The notes: generated from the sequence alone by a model not told the origin. A stretch of 64,000 nt of DNA from Hexactinellida sp. DTS-2022 (GCA_028753945.1 JAPNXP010000003.1:930001-994000); one strand, 5' to 3'. Shown: positions 23,512-35,497, counted from the first letter of the stretch. A program made the numbers and translations.

Positions 23512-25081
23512 GTGCAGAAATTATATTTTAATATAAAAGTGCATAAGGAGAGATTTCAAAATATGTTACTACCTACAGAATCCCCCCACATCTTTTGGGT
23601 ACCCCAGCCGACACCGCTCGCGCAGACCACAGTTTTTTCCCAGCAGCAGCCGCCGAGACTATATACACCATCGGCCACACATGAGCCCACCTCTTCCACT
23701 GCCCCTAGTACTACTACTACTACTACACCGACCCCCTCTTCTTCCCACGCGGCCACCCCAGCAGGTGACACCCTACACCTACTGACCTCCCTGGTTGGAC
23801 CCATTGTCAACCACAGCCAAAGCCTAACAGCATTATGCTCGAAATATCTACGTAGATATATTACCCCCCTTCTCAAGGAGCCTTTCTATCTGACGCAGGA
23901 TATATTTGAAACACTCGACAGCCTTGATATGTACGGCCCACCCGACACATCTACACTAACCGGCCAAAAGTATTTGAACAGCAATAATTTGTATTCAGAC
24001 GTTTATACGAGCATTATAACAATAGTAGATTCTACAAAATGGTTATTTACATGAAACAATATGTAAAGTATATTAAAACAGCAAAGTTTTCGAATTTACA
24101 TTTTTATGGAGGCGTTAAACTCATTAAATATATAATTAGCTCATTAAATAATTAATTTGTGATAATTAAGATGCAATGTTAATATATTAATTCTGATAGC
24201 GGATTTGAATTCCACATAGTTAAATTACTCAAAGTGCATAATTTCAAATCAATCCGAATATTTTCTACTGTGTTACAGCCACATTTCCATTTGTGCCACT
24301 TATGCCAACAGTGGCACGTGGCAGAAACACTTATGCCACTTCGAGAATATTTTCTAAATTTATTTGAAATCACAATATTTTCATATGTATATCTATAATA
24401 AGTTATTTATAGTCATTTCAGAGTAGTTTAGATAACCGTTAATAATTTACCGGATGAATATTGTGTGTGCATTAAAATCCCTATGGTTCAAATACTTTTG
24501 GCTGGTCAGTGTATACTGCTGATTTGGTACAATTCTACCCGTCGACACCTCATCGCGCTGTCTTAGACGCGTTTCTCTATTATTTCCCTGCCGAGAGAGT
24601 TGCTTTTCAATTATTATGCGGCCTCCTGCAACTTCACTATGCTACGGACGGCCACAAACTCTACCATTTGGGAAATGTTGGGATTCCCATGAGCCTCCCT
24701 CTCGCCCCAGAACTCGCCCGTCTGGTAACCAGTTTTCTCTTACGAACATTCCAACCACCGCCCCGCGGCATCTCCACGATTTATTTCGACGCTCTGTCCG
24801 CCAATTTCCCTCTCACCCCTGACCACCTCACACAACTACACTCTCTCTATGCGATAAGCATCACGGAGGATAATCGCACCCAGGACGCAGAATATATTCC
24901 AGCACGAAAAGCCTGGGTACCACGGGTACAGCCGCACCGTCCACCTCTTCCAGTAGATGCAGCCTCTTTTCAGGTGTCGAGGCATCTCATCGAAAAGGTG
25001 TCGAGGCATCTCATCGCATCGAGTTGCCAGGAATGCAACTTATCCTGCAGGTGCCCTCACCCACCTCTTAAAGTATCCTAG
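23512..25081 (+). pseudogene. Reverse-transcriptase region of the fossil element
   Basis: Fingers-type motif KVHKER near the start, TADLVQFYPSTPH (first catalytic Asp region), GIPMSLPLAPELARL (the G-I-P-M-x-x-P-L motif) and a YFD-type active-site motif before LSANF follow the order of reverse-transcriptase blocks. The K-x-H-K and GIPM forms resemble Penelope-like elements more than LTR elements or LINEs. It is interrupted by the Tc1 MITE and is non-functional. The family is my inference from a few motifs. Confidence 0.55.
23954..24511. mobile_element. Tc1/mariner MITE, copy 1
   Basis: The ends CACTAACCGGCCAAAAGTAT and ATACTTTTGGCTGGTCAGTG are inverted repeats of about 26 bp flanked by TA (23952-23953, 24512-24513). 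CAGTG-x-x-x-GCCAAAAGTATT is the Tc1 style of terminus. The internal motif TTATGCCAACAGTGGCACGT forms a small hairpin. It lies inside the reverse-transcriptase region. A second copy (35811-39345) is itself interrupted. Confidence 0.85.
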
Positions 25082-25665
25082 ATCGAGGATAATCTGCAAC
25101 CACTATAATTCCGGCACTAGTTGAAATATGTTACTTTCCTGTCCCCAAGGAACCATGGGTCATAAAGAAACCGGTCTCCATCCTACGCGACAAGCATAGT
25201 ACACATCGACCGACGTGTAGAAGCATCGTCCCACTAACAAAACAAGAATACCTACCGGTACTGGAACGTGTACGCGGGCACGTCATCATGCCAATACATA
25301 AGAGCAGCTACCGTGCGACGAGACTAAGCACAATACCGACGAGGAGAACCCACCCGATACCGACACCGACACCGACCGCAGCGGAACTCGAAATAATTAC
25401 TCAGCCCTCTTCAAACACCTGTCCCAGCGCGTCTCAATTACCGCTACTCGAAGCGAGCTCCTCTTCTACTACACTAACCCCGACCTCTTCCAACACATTA
25501 CCCTTGGCTTCAGAGTTACCACCCTTCATAATAGGGCCTCGACCAAGAAAATACGGCTACCTATCACACGGATGGATGTGTGCACCCTGTCAGGACCACA
25601 CAGGAATCGTGAACGACTAATACGACAATTTAAACTGAAAGGCGTAATGGAAATGCCGCCCTTAA

Positions 25666-27302
25666 AGGGCATCCTGTACTGATATTTCGACACCCAACGA
25701 CCTATTGTTTTTATTGCGTTTTTGGATAGTACTAAGTATTTTAAGATATCCCTGAAAATATTAAAGTTCTGATATCTATATATCCCTAGTTATGAACTAG
25801 ACAATGTCAATATAGTACTAATCCTTACTAGCCAAGAAATGACCAAAAAAATTATGTTAGTTTTTACGCGAAACATGTCAATTATAAATTATACCTGAGT
25901 CGATACTCAATGTTTCAATCGAACCTAAATATGCTTTTTCCTTAATCTATTCTATGTTATTGTCATTTTTGTGAAATTGGTAAAAAACCCCTCTTTTCTT
26001 CATTAAAAGTATTCTAATTTAATTTCTTTGTATTATACTGCCAAAACAAGCCGCATTGAAAACATGCGGCTACATTTACTGAGCATTTTTTTTTAAAATT
26101 AGACTTTCTAGAATAAATATTCTCTTTTTTACATCATTCAGCCCAAAATGTATTTTTTCCAAACTTCATAATTATAATATAAAATCATTCCGAAATTATT
26201 AGCACCGTTTCTTCTGCAAAATAAATAAAATAAACATTATTACTGAGAGTAAATAGTATCATAATGATATGTTCAAAAATTCAAAAAGATTCAAACCGTT
26301 TTTGAAAATCTACATGCCCATATAAGGAAGTCGACGTCATATTAAAAAAAATATATATATATATTGAAAATTAAGAAAATGAAATCATAGAAGTCATTAT
26401 CTATATCATCTAGAGCAGGGGTCGGCAACCCTAGGCACGCGAGCCACTTATGGCACGCGAAGTAATTCTCCACGGCACGCTAAGCGATTTCCTCATCCTC
26501 CTCCTTGTCGACAATTTTCAGTTTTCTCTGTTATTTGCCAACCTAAACACATAAGTTTTATCTCCAATAAAGTGTAAATTAATACATTATATTAAATACA
26601 TTAGAGATAGAACTATCACGGAAATTTTTGTCCGCTTGCAAAATTTGTACGGATGGACAAAGATTATCATGGATAAATGATCACAACTTGAAATATCTTG
26701 TCCCACGTCGGGATGGAATTAGTAATAAGTAGAAAATAAAGTACTGAACTGTTTACGAGGTTTAAGCGCGTACGATTGGAAAAGAACTGATTAGTCAATT
26801 TTGGAGGGTCAGTCATGAGAGGAAGTAAGTGCCAGGCCAAATATTCTCTTCAAATGGCTAAAACCATATTCCATGGAATATTGTTCCTAGGAACATTTTC
26901 CATGGAATCTAGATCTCCGGACCTATTCTTTGGGAAAATTTGCTCAGAGTGCCCATTATTCCATGGATAAAATGATCCTATGACCAAAATTCAATGAAAA
27001 CTTGTCCCATCGCTGGGACGAAATATTTCAGGCCTGGACAATTTTTCCACTCGAATGTAGGCCCCCGAACCAAAATTTTCCGGTTAAATAGGTGCGGGGG
27101 ACTATTTGGGGGACAAATTCTCCAGTGACAGAACAATGATGATTATAATTGGCACGGAACGTCATAAATATGTTGTCATTATAGTTAAACTGGCACACTT
27201 CATTCATTAGGTTGCCGGCCCCTGATCTAGAGTATTCCTAGTAGTAAATTTTGCAATTCTGAGATTCATCATATTTGCCAAAATATCAATACAGGATGCC
27301 CT
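25666..27302. mobile_element. TTAA element with AGGGCATCCTGTA ends, carrying a hAT MITE
   Basis: It starts AGGGCATCCTGTACTGATAT after TTAA (25662-25665) and ends ATATCAATACAGGATGCCCT before TGAA, a one-base change of the duplication. The body matches 11375-12070 and the palindrome at 4825-7970. The hAT MITE 26416-27224 is nested near the right end. It interrupts the GC-richer reverse-transcriptase fossil. Confidence 0.78.
26416..27224. mobile_element. 809-bp non-autonomous hAT (CAGGGGTCGGCAACC ends), copy 1
   Basis: The left end is CAGGGGTCGGCAACC, the right end GGTTGCCGGCCCCTG; both are flanked by the 8-bp duplication ATCTAGAG (26408-26415, 27225-27232). The subterminal AGGCACGCGAGCCACTTATG contains a palindrome. 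No transposase. The related copy at 40881-44703 is split by another transposon. Confidence 0.9.
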
Positions 27303-27459
27303 TGAAGGCCCTCAAAGCCTACTCCAAGCCCTTACCGAGGGGTGCCCGGGATGGCCCAGCAGCACCAGCTCCTGCTCCACCACTAACAGCAGGTCCAGCA
27401 TTCCCGGGGATTCCGAGAACCAAGCTCACGCAACTTCGCTTTGCCGCGGCTCAATTTAA

Positions 27460-28158
27460 AAGGTGTAAATTTGCAACTTTATGGCCTATAATCCCAAACG
27501 AGGATACGGTTCCTTGTCCATTTTTTTTCTCAAACACGCGATGTGCTGGAATCAGATTAACGTTTCAAAATACTCGCGATACCCGACTTCCTGTCCGTCA
27601 ATAATACATTTCGTGATCCCAACACGCACCGTTTTCAAATTGATCCATATATGGGCATGTAATGTTCACATTTTTGATGACGCAGCAAATTACCTCTCCT
27701 ACAGTATAGACGCAAGAGCTTAGCTCTAACCATCTTTTCACATCAATATAACATTACAAACTCATTGGAAGAACAAATGAGACCATTATCCAAATGCCTA
27801 CAATTCTATAAATTCACATGCCCATATATGGTGGTGTAATTTCAGTGATGTTGCCATAAGATTGAATTAACAAAAATAGCTAGAGCTTAGCTCTAACTTT
27901 CCAGTCATATCAATAATCCATTTTAACCAATACCCCAAACTATTTGGGATAAATTTCCCAAAGTTTGGGAAATAATAATAATAATAAACTTTGCTAGATT
28001 CAGAATATTATTGTTGAGCATAGTGACGTAGACGTGGGACATCACTGGGACTACAAAAGTGTACTTAGAATTTTGATAATTTTCCAAAATATTCTTATAG
28101 TATTTTTGAACAGATTTGCTAGGGGGAATCGTAAATTTCAATTTTTACCCGGGAGTGC
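27460..28158. other. No gene seen
   Basis: AT-rich. The motif AGAGCTTAGCTCTAAC occurs twice (about 27715 and 27884), each followed by similar sequence with CATATCAAT-type text about 20 bp on. An ATA/AAT run lies at 27973-27985. No supported gene. Confidence 0.4.
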
Positions 28159-28461
28159 TTGTTTAAAGTCGGATTAGAGGATAAATCCATGGTTTTTGTG
28201 GCAAATTTGATAAAATCATTGAAAAATCCCAGGCAGATATCTGAATTTATTAGTGAGCTATTTAAGAAATTTCATATGACTCTAAACTTGTTCTATGGTA
28301 TTACTGAAGATAGTAATACAAATTTATTAAGAATCCATACTAACTGCAACTATGTTACCCCTCATGAAGCTCAAAAACGTATTCTAAAAATATCTCAATA
28401 CTATAATCAAAACAAAGGCTTCAATCAATTTCATAGTTCTACTTCCTCAATTTATTCTTAA
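28159..28461 (+). CDS. Unrecognised 100-codon open frame
   Basis: The product contains LEDKSMVFVANLIKSLKN and ends at a TAA at 28459. Composition is ordinary for a soluble protein, without obvious membrane segment or zinc ligands. I know no relative. It may be a remnant of a transposon protein or chance in AT-rich DNA. Confidence 0.15.
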   Translation: MFKVGLEDKSMVFVANLIKSLKNPRQISEFISELFKKFHMTLNLFYGITEDSNTNLLRIHTNCNYVTPHEAQKRILKISQYYNQNKGFNQFHSSTSSIYS

Positions 28462-28584
28462 TATTTTGGGGTTAAGATAAACTTAAACATAATCTCTGGA
28501 TTCTACCCATAGAAAAGGCATATTTCGTCCGGGGAATACCGTTAAGCTTAATTCTTCAAATTTAGAAAAAATTAAATCAGAATA

Positions 28585-28735
28585 TAGAGTCTATATCAAT
28601 GAAAGTTTTCTGTGTTTTCTATAAGATTTGGAATTGAGATGCGGCATAGTCTGTTCTATCCAAAAATATCATAAAGCTATTTGTGCATATTTCTCGGACA
28701 AGCATATTCTAGAGTATACCTGGACCTTAAGGGCA
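28585..28735. mobile_element. Fragment of the 870-bp TTAA family
   Basis: Matches the right half of 3355-4224 and 15199-16292 (TTCTATAAGATTTGGAATTG, GTCTGTTCTATCCAAA) and ends TCTAGAGTATACCTGGACC before TTAA. The left part is lost. Confidence 0.5.
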
Positions 28736-29175
28736 AGCGCTAGTAAATTTTCAAAGATTGAATTTGATAAATTTGAAATAGCCATTAATTTGCTCTATAA
28801 CTATCTATATATTAAAAGAGGAATTGTTGTGTGTTTGTTTGTGTGTTTGGTTGTTTGTGTGTTTGTCCAGAATTAATTGGAAAGACTACGAGTCCCAGAA
28901 AGCTGAAAATTTGTATACAGGGGTAATTTTGTACTGCGACAACGATCTATTAGTTTTGAAGAGAAATATTTACATTTGAAGGTGACTTAATTTGTTAGCC
29001 AATTAAATTCGAGGGTTTGTAATAGTAAGATTTTATGAGGCTGCAATCTGATTGATTGAAAATAAATCCACCTAACCAATCATATGTTTTTCTTTTAGTA
29101 CGCCTGACTTTAATTACTTCTTTTTTCAGAACATACATATTTTTCTTTACATTGATTTATTAGATTTGATTATTA

Positions 29176-31517
29176 ATGCCTCCTAAACGGAAGATAGGGA
29201 TTCAGGGGGGGAAGAAGTTCAAAACTGAAGCTGAATAGAAGCGTAGGGAGCGAGCCAACGAGATTCCAGAGCAGACCCGACTCCGTCTTGAGACGCAAAG
29301 ACAGCTTCAGTCTTCTATACGAGATTGAGAGTCGGAGAGTGACCGTAGTGCTCGCCTCCTAACGAAGAGGTAACACCAGTCGGTCTACTTACAGTCTCAG
29401 ACTGACGTGGGAAACTGCTGCTCGCCTCGATAATCAGAGGGAATACCAGTGAGTCTACTTAGAGTCTCAGACTGACGAGCAAACTCTGCGCGCCCCGATA
29501 AGAAGAGGGAATATCGTAGCGTGCTGAGAGCAGAAGAGACAGCAGAGCAGCATGCTGAGCGTATGCAGGAAAGGGTTGAGTTGTATGCTAATTCCCTCAT
29601 TTCTAAGTCGGCATTGAATTTAGCTAGATCACAATCTGCCTGTGACGTTACTGATAACTTTAGCGCTGTGTATTCAGTTGGCAGTATGACTTTTTCCTGC
29701 ACTTTTTGTGATGCGAAATTCTGGGAAAGTGAGAAATTATCCACTAGCACCAAATTATTACCCAAGTTTCCACTCTGTTGTGGGCAAACCAATGTTGTTC
29801 TTCCCACTTTAGCTACGCCGCCTGACCTGCTTTTCACTTGCTGACAGCGGGTGACACCAGAGGGAGAGTTTTCAGAGATAACATCCGAGCGTACAACTCT
29901 GCTCTTGCTTTCGCCTCGCTCGGAGTTAACCTGGATAAGCAGCTCGCCAATGCTAAGAGAGTAGTGTACACATTCCGTATTCACGGGACTGTACACCACT
30001 ACATTGGACAGCTCATGCCGAGAGAGGGACAGGCCCCGGCATTTGCTCAGATATACATCCATGACGGTACCCCTGAGGCTGAAGCGGAGTATCGCCAGCA
30101 GGCTCTGGGTGGGGCTGCCCTACCCGAGCTCCCGTGTCTACAGGCTATGCTCACGAAGTCAATCCGGATGTCTCATTCTTCAGACAGGGAATAGACGTTA
30201 TGCGAGAGCATGGAGGTGCAGACGTGAGGATGACGATTAGATCTGACGGGGCCTCTGATCCCGTCGGTCCAACGCCCCCACTGCACCTGAGATCGCCGTT
30301 ATCATGCCTGGATACGGATATAACGAGCTGGAATCCAGCAGAGACATTGTCCTGCACGCGCGGAGTGGGGACTTGCAGCGCATTACCTAGACCCACCGCG
30401 CCTACGATTCCCTGCACTATGTGCTCCTCTTCCCTCTAGGTAAGCACTGCTGATTGATTGACATTATATATTAGTGTGCACTGTTTATACTGCTTCTCTT
30501 AGGTGAGGATTGCTGGCGGATTAAATTCCCTCACAGCAGAGGAAAGGGCTGCGTCACTCCGATGGAGTACTACTCCTACAGACTGATGGTCCGGAGCAGC
30601 CTGAGCTACCTGCACGTGTTCGGGAGACTGTTACATCAGTACCTGGTGGATATGTACGTTAAGATAGAGCAGCAGAGACTGAACTACATAAAGTTCAACC
30701 AGAGGCAGATCAGGAGTGATCTCTACAGCGGGCTGGCTGACGCTCTGTCCTCAGCCGACACGGACGCCGGTGAGCTGGGACGCAGTATTATTCTCCCCTC
30801 CTCTTACACAGGTAGTCCCAGACAAATGTTTGAACTGTACAGGACACTATGGCTATAGTCAGGAAATATGGTAAGCCAGAGTTATTCATTACATTTACCA
30901 GTAATCCACAATGGGAGGAGATTACGTCCGCGCTGCTATTAAATCAGAAAGCGAGCGATCGCCCTGATTTAATAGTTCGAGTCTTTCGCCTTAAACTGCG
31001 TGAATTATTGAGCGATATTACCAAAAAGCACATTTTTGGTAAGCCTCTTGCCTATGTGTATACCATAGAGTTCCAAAAGCGGGGCCTACCCCATGCTCAT
31101 ATTCTAATTATACCTACCGATGAGGATAAGCCGCGAGACCCGTCTGCGTATGATAAAATGGTGTGTGCTGAGATCCCGGACCCAGTTCTTGAACCGAGGC
31201 TACATAGCATTGTGAAGCGCTGTATGATGCATGGTCCTTGTGGTTTGTCTAACAAAAGCGCCGCTTGCATGCGTGATCGTAAATGCTCTAAGAGATTCCC
31301 GAAAGAATTTTCTTCCGTGACCAGCACTGCTAATAATGGGTATCCTAATTACCGCCGCAGGGATGATGGCCGTAGCGTGCGAGTAGAGAAGGCTCTTCTT
31401 GACAATCGGTGGGTAGTCGCACACAATCCCTATTTGCTATTGAAGTACAATGCGCACATTAATTTAGAGCTTTGTACCACATATATTGTCAATAACAACA
31501 ATAAATATTTGTATTAG
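29176..31517 (+). pseudogene. Helitron Rep protein, N-terminal and HUH part, with an intron
   Basis: Starts MPPKRKIGIQGGKKFK at 29176; an arginine/glutamate-rich head with several stops follows. The Helitron-like N-terminal domain runs to about 31000 (RIHGTVHHYIGQLMPREGQA, IMPGYGYNELESSRDIVLHA, LHYVLLFPL). A GT-AG intron at 30440-30502 joins in phase to GEDCW. The HUH core has FITFTSNPQWEEI and RGLPHAHIL (the His-x-His pair). The frame stops soon after NLELC, before the catalytic tyrosines and the helicase. Lesions include a TAG after DLQRIT (near 30390), a shift at about 30850 (RTLWL versus MAIVRKYGKPE) and several between 29240 and 30240. Acts on single-stranded transposon DNA in living relatives. 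Confidence 0.82.
30440..30502 (+). other. 63-bp spliceosomal intron in the Helitron gene
   Basis: GTAAGC at 30440 and CTTCTCTTAG ending at 30502 are good splice signals with a pyrimidine-rich tract. Removal joins TTCCCTCTAG to GTGAGGATTGCTGG and restores FPLGEDCW, the FP-x-GE-x-x-W motif conserved in Helitron Rep proteins. Without splicing the frame hits a stop. Confidence 0.75.
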
Positions 31518-31730
31518 AAATTTGTGTCTGTAAATTCGTATTCAGCATACTTGTTTATCTAGTATTCACATTTAGAAGTGAACAAATAACTGGATACAAC
31601 CTGGGATTTAATTAATTTTTAACAACCCATAATATTTATTTAAATAATTTCTATAACTATGACTCAATCTCGCCTAGACGAAAATGAGACTCAATTAGGA
31701 CTGAAACTAATTTTCGCCTACAACTTAGTA

Positions 31731-31987
31731 CCGTATTGCCTTTAATAGTAGCCGGGGCGTTTATTGTTTTTAGGCTATTTTCTGACCAATAATCTTTGAA
31801 ACTTTTCGAGAATATCACATGTTGATGCAATTTATTTAATATTAGTCGGTTGATAATCGTATTGCCATCAAAATTCAATAAATATATTTTCACCGGGCAG
31901 CGGTAGTAAATCTTATTTGCCAATTTGGGGGGCGATTATTCACGGGGGGCAATTATTCGAGGGGGGCTACTATTCAAGGAAATACGG
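31731..31987. mobile_element. TA-type MITE (CCGTATT ends), copy 2, complete
   Basis: Ends CCGTATTGCCTTTAATAGTA and CTACTATTCAAGGAAATACGG with TA on both sides (31729-31730, 31988-31989). The internal C/G-rich GGGGGGCGATTATTC is shared with 11179-12127. It is the uninterrupted reference for that copy. Confidence 0.82.
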
Positions 31988-32510
31988 TATATATACTTAT
32001 ATTCAAATTTATCAATAATTATTCAATATATTACTCTTTCTATATTCATTCGATAAATCTAAATGTTTCTTATTTGTTTGTGTGTGCGTATGTTTTGTCT
32101 TATTCTAGGTATAGTTTTATTCCGAACTACTGATGCTATTGAGACTCGAAACCTACAAATAATAACAGGAAGTATATACGCTTCGCAAGTTTGTTTTGTC
32201 TAAAACATTCTTCATCACGTTATCATATTCAGAAAAGTCACGGAATTGTGAAATTTATTTTAGTTGAACCTCAATGTGTTGGGACCACCCACACACGGTT
32301 TTAGATAAGGGCCTATTATTGCAATGTACTCCAAAACTTGATATTTATTGTAAATATATAGTTTTTCATTTCATTTTCATTATTTACCTTTTACTATTAT
32401 CAATTTCTAAATTCTACTTTATATATAATTCATATATGCTATGTATTTACACTATTTACACTATTTACACTATTTACACTTTACAATTAGATTTAATTTG
32501 ATAATGAGTC
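31988..32510. other. No gene; short ACTATTTAC tandem repeat
   Basis: AT-rich spacer. Four copies of the 10-bp unit ACACTATTTAC-type occur at about 32448-32482. Nothing else is recognised. Confidence 0.5.
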
Positions 32511-32816
32511 GTGGCAGCAAAAATATATGTCTACACTACCAAATATAGCAAACAGAAATTCATCACTTTTGCACTAGAGTGGAGGGTTGGAGAAATACTG
32601 AGGTGGAAAGAGGACTCAATTTGTGAGGCTGATAGGAAGCAGAGAGAATTTGACACGTTTAGGAATGAACAAAGGAGTAAGCAGGATGATTTGGAGGCGA
32701 TGATGGACCAGATGACCAAGCAGACTAATCAGTTGTTTACTCTTCTTACTAGGATGCAGATAAAGTTGAGTCACAGCGAGGAGAGGGTGGCGATGTGGGA
32801 GAGATGGAGGCAATAA
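32511..32816 (+). CDS. Possible coiled-coil protein fragment
   Basis: The 101-codon frame is rich in Glu, Gln, Arg and Lys with heptad-like spacing from residue 40 (FRNEQRSKQDDLEAMMDQM, LFTLLTRMQIKLSHSEERV) and ends at a TAA. The 3' half has lower AT content than its surroundings, which favours real coding ancestry. It could be a fragment of a transposon or host protein; no family is recognised. Confidence 0.3.
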   Translation: MAAKIYVYTTKYSKQKFITFALEWRVGEILRWKEDSICEADRKQREFDTFRNEQRSKQDDLEAMMDQMTKQTNQLFTLLTRMQIKLSHSEERVAMWERWRQ

Positions 32817-33022
32817 TTATAATTGATTGATGTAGGCAATGGATAATTTCGAACCTATTATTTTATAACTATTACTGATAAGTACATAAACTACTGAGTA
32901 TCGTAACAATTTAGTTCATGAATATACTATACCTATTATGAATTATGAACTATTGCCAATGGAGCTTTGTGTTATCGTAAATAGCGTTATAATACTCCAC
33001 ACCCCTTCTATTTAAGTTAATA

Positions 33023-33106
33023 CAGTATAAACTGCGACATCCGACCCTCTATAATCCGAAACAAATTTACCATCCCAAAGGGTATCGAATTAGGCAGGTT
33101 ATGCTG
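33023..33106. mobile_element. 84-bp TA-flanked MITE
   Basis: ACAGTATAAACTGC-type left end and GGCAGGTTATGCTGT-type right end are inverted repeats with TA on each side (33021-33022, 33107-33108). CTCTATAATCCGAAAC is pogo/Tigger-like wording. Too short for genes. Confidence 0.6.
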
Positions 33107-33153
33107 TATTAACGGTGTCCACGCAGTAATATTTTCATTCCTATGGAGATCTT

Positions 33154-34652
33154 CTAATGTGCATTTATTTCGAACGAGAACTTTTTAAGACCAATTTGAA
33201 TTCCAGATGCTTCAATTGCTCTACTCCTATCATGCTCAACTATAAGCTGATTAAGTGTAGCCAGAATAGCTGGAAATGTTGCCCAAATTGCAGCTATTGA
33301 ATCATAACGGCAAGACCACCTTGCATCGTAGAGCTTTTCCAATGTTATTTCCCTCTTTTGACCTGTGGATTTTTGGTTTTCAAGAAAAACATCATGTGTT
33401 TTGGAAGAAGTTAAAAAGACATTGATTGCTTGAAGAAGGGGAAAGAAATCGTTCGCAGCAGGAATTCCTTTTACTACATCTACTAAAACTAAATTAAGTC
33501 GATGTGCACAACAGTGAACATACACTGCTTGTTTACATCTCTCTTGAATCAGAACTTGAACACCAGCATTACAACCACTCATGACAGATGCACAGTCATA
33601 GCACTGACTTACACACACATTGATAAGTCTAAATTGAATTCTGAAATCCTTTGGAAAATATACTCAGCAAGAGAAACAGCATTCATTTCAGATGCATGCG
33701 TGTATCCAGTAATCGTTCAACTGTTCTAGAACTACTATATACGTAACAGAAAGCAATTGATAGTTGTTCCTTCTTACTAAGGTCTTTGCTTTCATCTGCA
33801 AGTATTGTAAAATATCTAGCCTCTCGAAGTTCTTCTGCTATTCTCTGTCTTACTGAATCTGTTAAAAAAAGAAACATCTCATTCTGAATGGATGGAGAAA
33901 TCCATGTTGCATTTTTGGTAGGATCTTTCAAGCGATTTCTCAGTGTAGATGAGTGACGTGAAAGCAATTTCATCAAACATGTAAAATTTCCAGGATTGCT
34001 AGCATCATCTTATTCCTCATGACCTCGAAGAGGTATTCCCTGTTCGGCACAATTGAGAATTGCTTCCATAATTGATAGAATATACTTCCTATTCTCTACT
34101 ATGACTTGCTGACCCATCCTATCCAATTGCATATAAATCGTTGTACCAGTTTCCGTTCCCTTTTGATATTCCTCCCAATTCAGCATAGCATTCATATGCA
34201 TTTTTGATTTTGCATGACAATTTGAGAATACCATCCTTGCCACAAGCGTGTTTCCAATCTCTGAAACCAACTTTTGTAAATGCAATTTCAGCTGAAGTAG
34301 AAAATATTCAACAAGGAAAGCAAAAGGCTGCATCCTTTTTCTTGGAGTACTCTGGCCACTTTTGTTCAGTGTACCATCTACCTTGAAATGAACGATTATA
34401 TAACCCGAACATAGCGGTAGGGAATTGAAAGTTTGGTTGTATTGTTGGCCCATCTTTATTTTTCGTTATATTATCGACATTATTATCTAAAGTGGCTAGT
34501 GAATCAGAATGATTATCTTTTCTAGGTACAAGATAGCTAGATATTGCGTACTCTGAGACAGTGGAACTACAAGTTGTTGTTGAAACACTATCTATATTTC
34601 TTCTACTCTTTTCTCTACCATTATCCCAAAAGTCTGTAATAGTACGTTTCAT
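33154..34652 (-). pseudogene. hAT transposase, ZMYM1-like, 3'-truncated
   Basis: Starts at the Met at 34652 (MKRTITDFWDNGREKSRRN), though the frame is open further upstream. The TTF-type finger is present (GRWYTEQKWPEYSKKKDAAF, then CFPC). The DUF4371-like part is clear: AILNCAEQGIPLRGHEE, YFTILADESKDLSKKEQLSI, DCASVMSGCNAGVQ and VHCCAHRLNLVLVD (second Asp and Cys-His blocks), then DARWSCRYDSI. Lesions are a frame change after CFPC near 34310, a TAA at 34010-34012 and a shift near 33690. The hAT dimerisation block is missing, the frame ending about 33154 in unrelated AT-rich DNA. No terminal repeats were found. Confidence 0.8.
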
Positions 34653-35497
34653 TGACGCGCAAATGCTAACAAATATAAATACTATAACAAAACAAATTAA
34701 TTGGAAAGAATTACCTAAGTGTTGCGTTGATATAAGTATACATAAATATTGACACAATTAGGAAAATCGGGATTTAATTAAAAGAACGATAATCCTAGCC
34801 AGTACATGGTCCAGTCTAGGAATGTCTACCCGGGCATTGCCAGGGTATGCCCGGGTCTATCTACGCCTATGGGGCTCAGTGCCATCCCTGACTCCCTCCA
34901 AACTGAGATCTAAACACAGGGCCGTTGAGAGCCCGAGCGGGCCCCGGATTATAATTTTGGGTTCGGGCTCCCTCTGATATTTAGGTCTGTTATAGTGAAG
35001 TGAATAAACTAAACCCAAACTATCGCATTCGTATTATATATATTTACTATTTTTAAATAAATTAAATCCTTCTACTCTTAGATTTTTTCATTTTCAAATA
35101 GCCTTTATCTATAGAGTTTATGATATGTAGGTTTTTACACCAGATTTATGTTGATAAGAAGACAACACTGTTTGTGACTTAGTGTGCTAAACAGTCAAAT
35201 AAACAAAAAGGTCGTTAGCCAATTTACTCGTGGCTGTCGTTTGGATCGGATCCCGTAGACTGAGTTTGTTATGGAAAATACTATAACTGATACAAAGTAA
35301 GTCAGGACCGAGTTCTTAGAAAGGATTACAAAACCAAGGTATTACACTGCCCAGCGAAAAAAATACTTCTAAATTTGATAGAGCTTATACAACCCGACAA
35401 ATCACAGTACTATTGATCAACTATACAATAGAAAAATATTCAACTTGATATCTTGTATATGCACCTCTGGGGGAATGTTGGTGCAAACACACTAGGG
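34653..35497. other. No gene; possible hAT end at 34917
   Basis: CCCGGGCATTGCCAGGGTATGCCCGGG at 34830-34858 contains inverted CCCGGGCAT motifs. CAGGGCCGTTGAGAGCCCGA at 34917 resembles a hAT terminus, but no partner end was found. The rest is AT-rich. Confidence 0.4.

Larger units (their letters stand above)
21361..27450 (+). mobile_element. GC-richer reverse-transcriptase element, Penelope-like candidate, fossil
   Basis: A C/T-rich, proline-rich coding stretch stands out from the AT-rich surroundings. Its parts in order are an acidic Ser/Asp segment (about 21480-21550), proline- and serine-rich protein, Cys/His finger-like segments (about 22370-22900), a reverse-transcriptase domain (about 23512-25080) and a downstream conserved-looking tail to about 25665. 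Similar GC-rich sequence resumes at about 27303 after an inserted TTAA element. A Tc1 MITE sits at 23954-24511. The copy is old and broken, with at least five interruptions besides the insertions. No terminal repeats were recognised. Codon and base use suggest different ancestry from its surroundings. Confidence 0.6.
28804..31520 (+). mobile_element. Helitron, 5' part, 3'-truncated
   Basis: The likely 5' terminus is TCTATATATTAAAAGAGGAA at 28804, followed by a TGTTTGTGTG-rich run, which I remember from Helitron 5' ends. The Rep gene follows at 29176-31517. There is no helicase, and no CTRR-with-hairpin 3' end is found before the TA MITE at 31731. Rolling-circle transposition leaves no TSD, so the limits rest on motifs. 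Confidence 0.65.

Noticed and set aside
27275-27604. 109-codon proline/alanine-rich frame as a separate gene
   Set aside because: It starts inside the end of the TTAA element and continues into GC-richer sequence that belongs to the reverse-transcriptase fossil.
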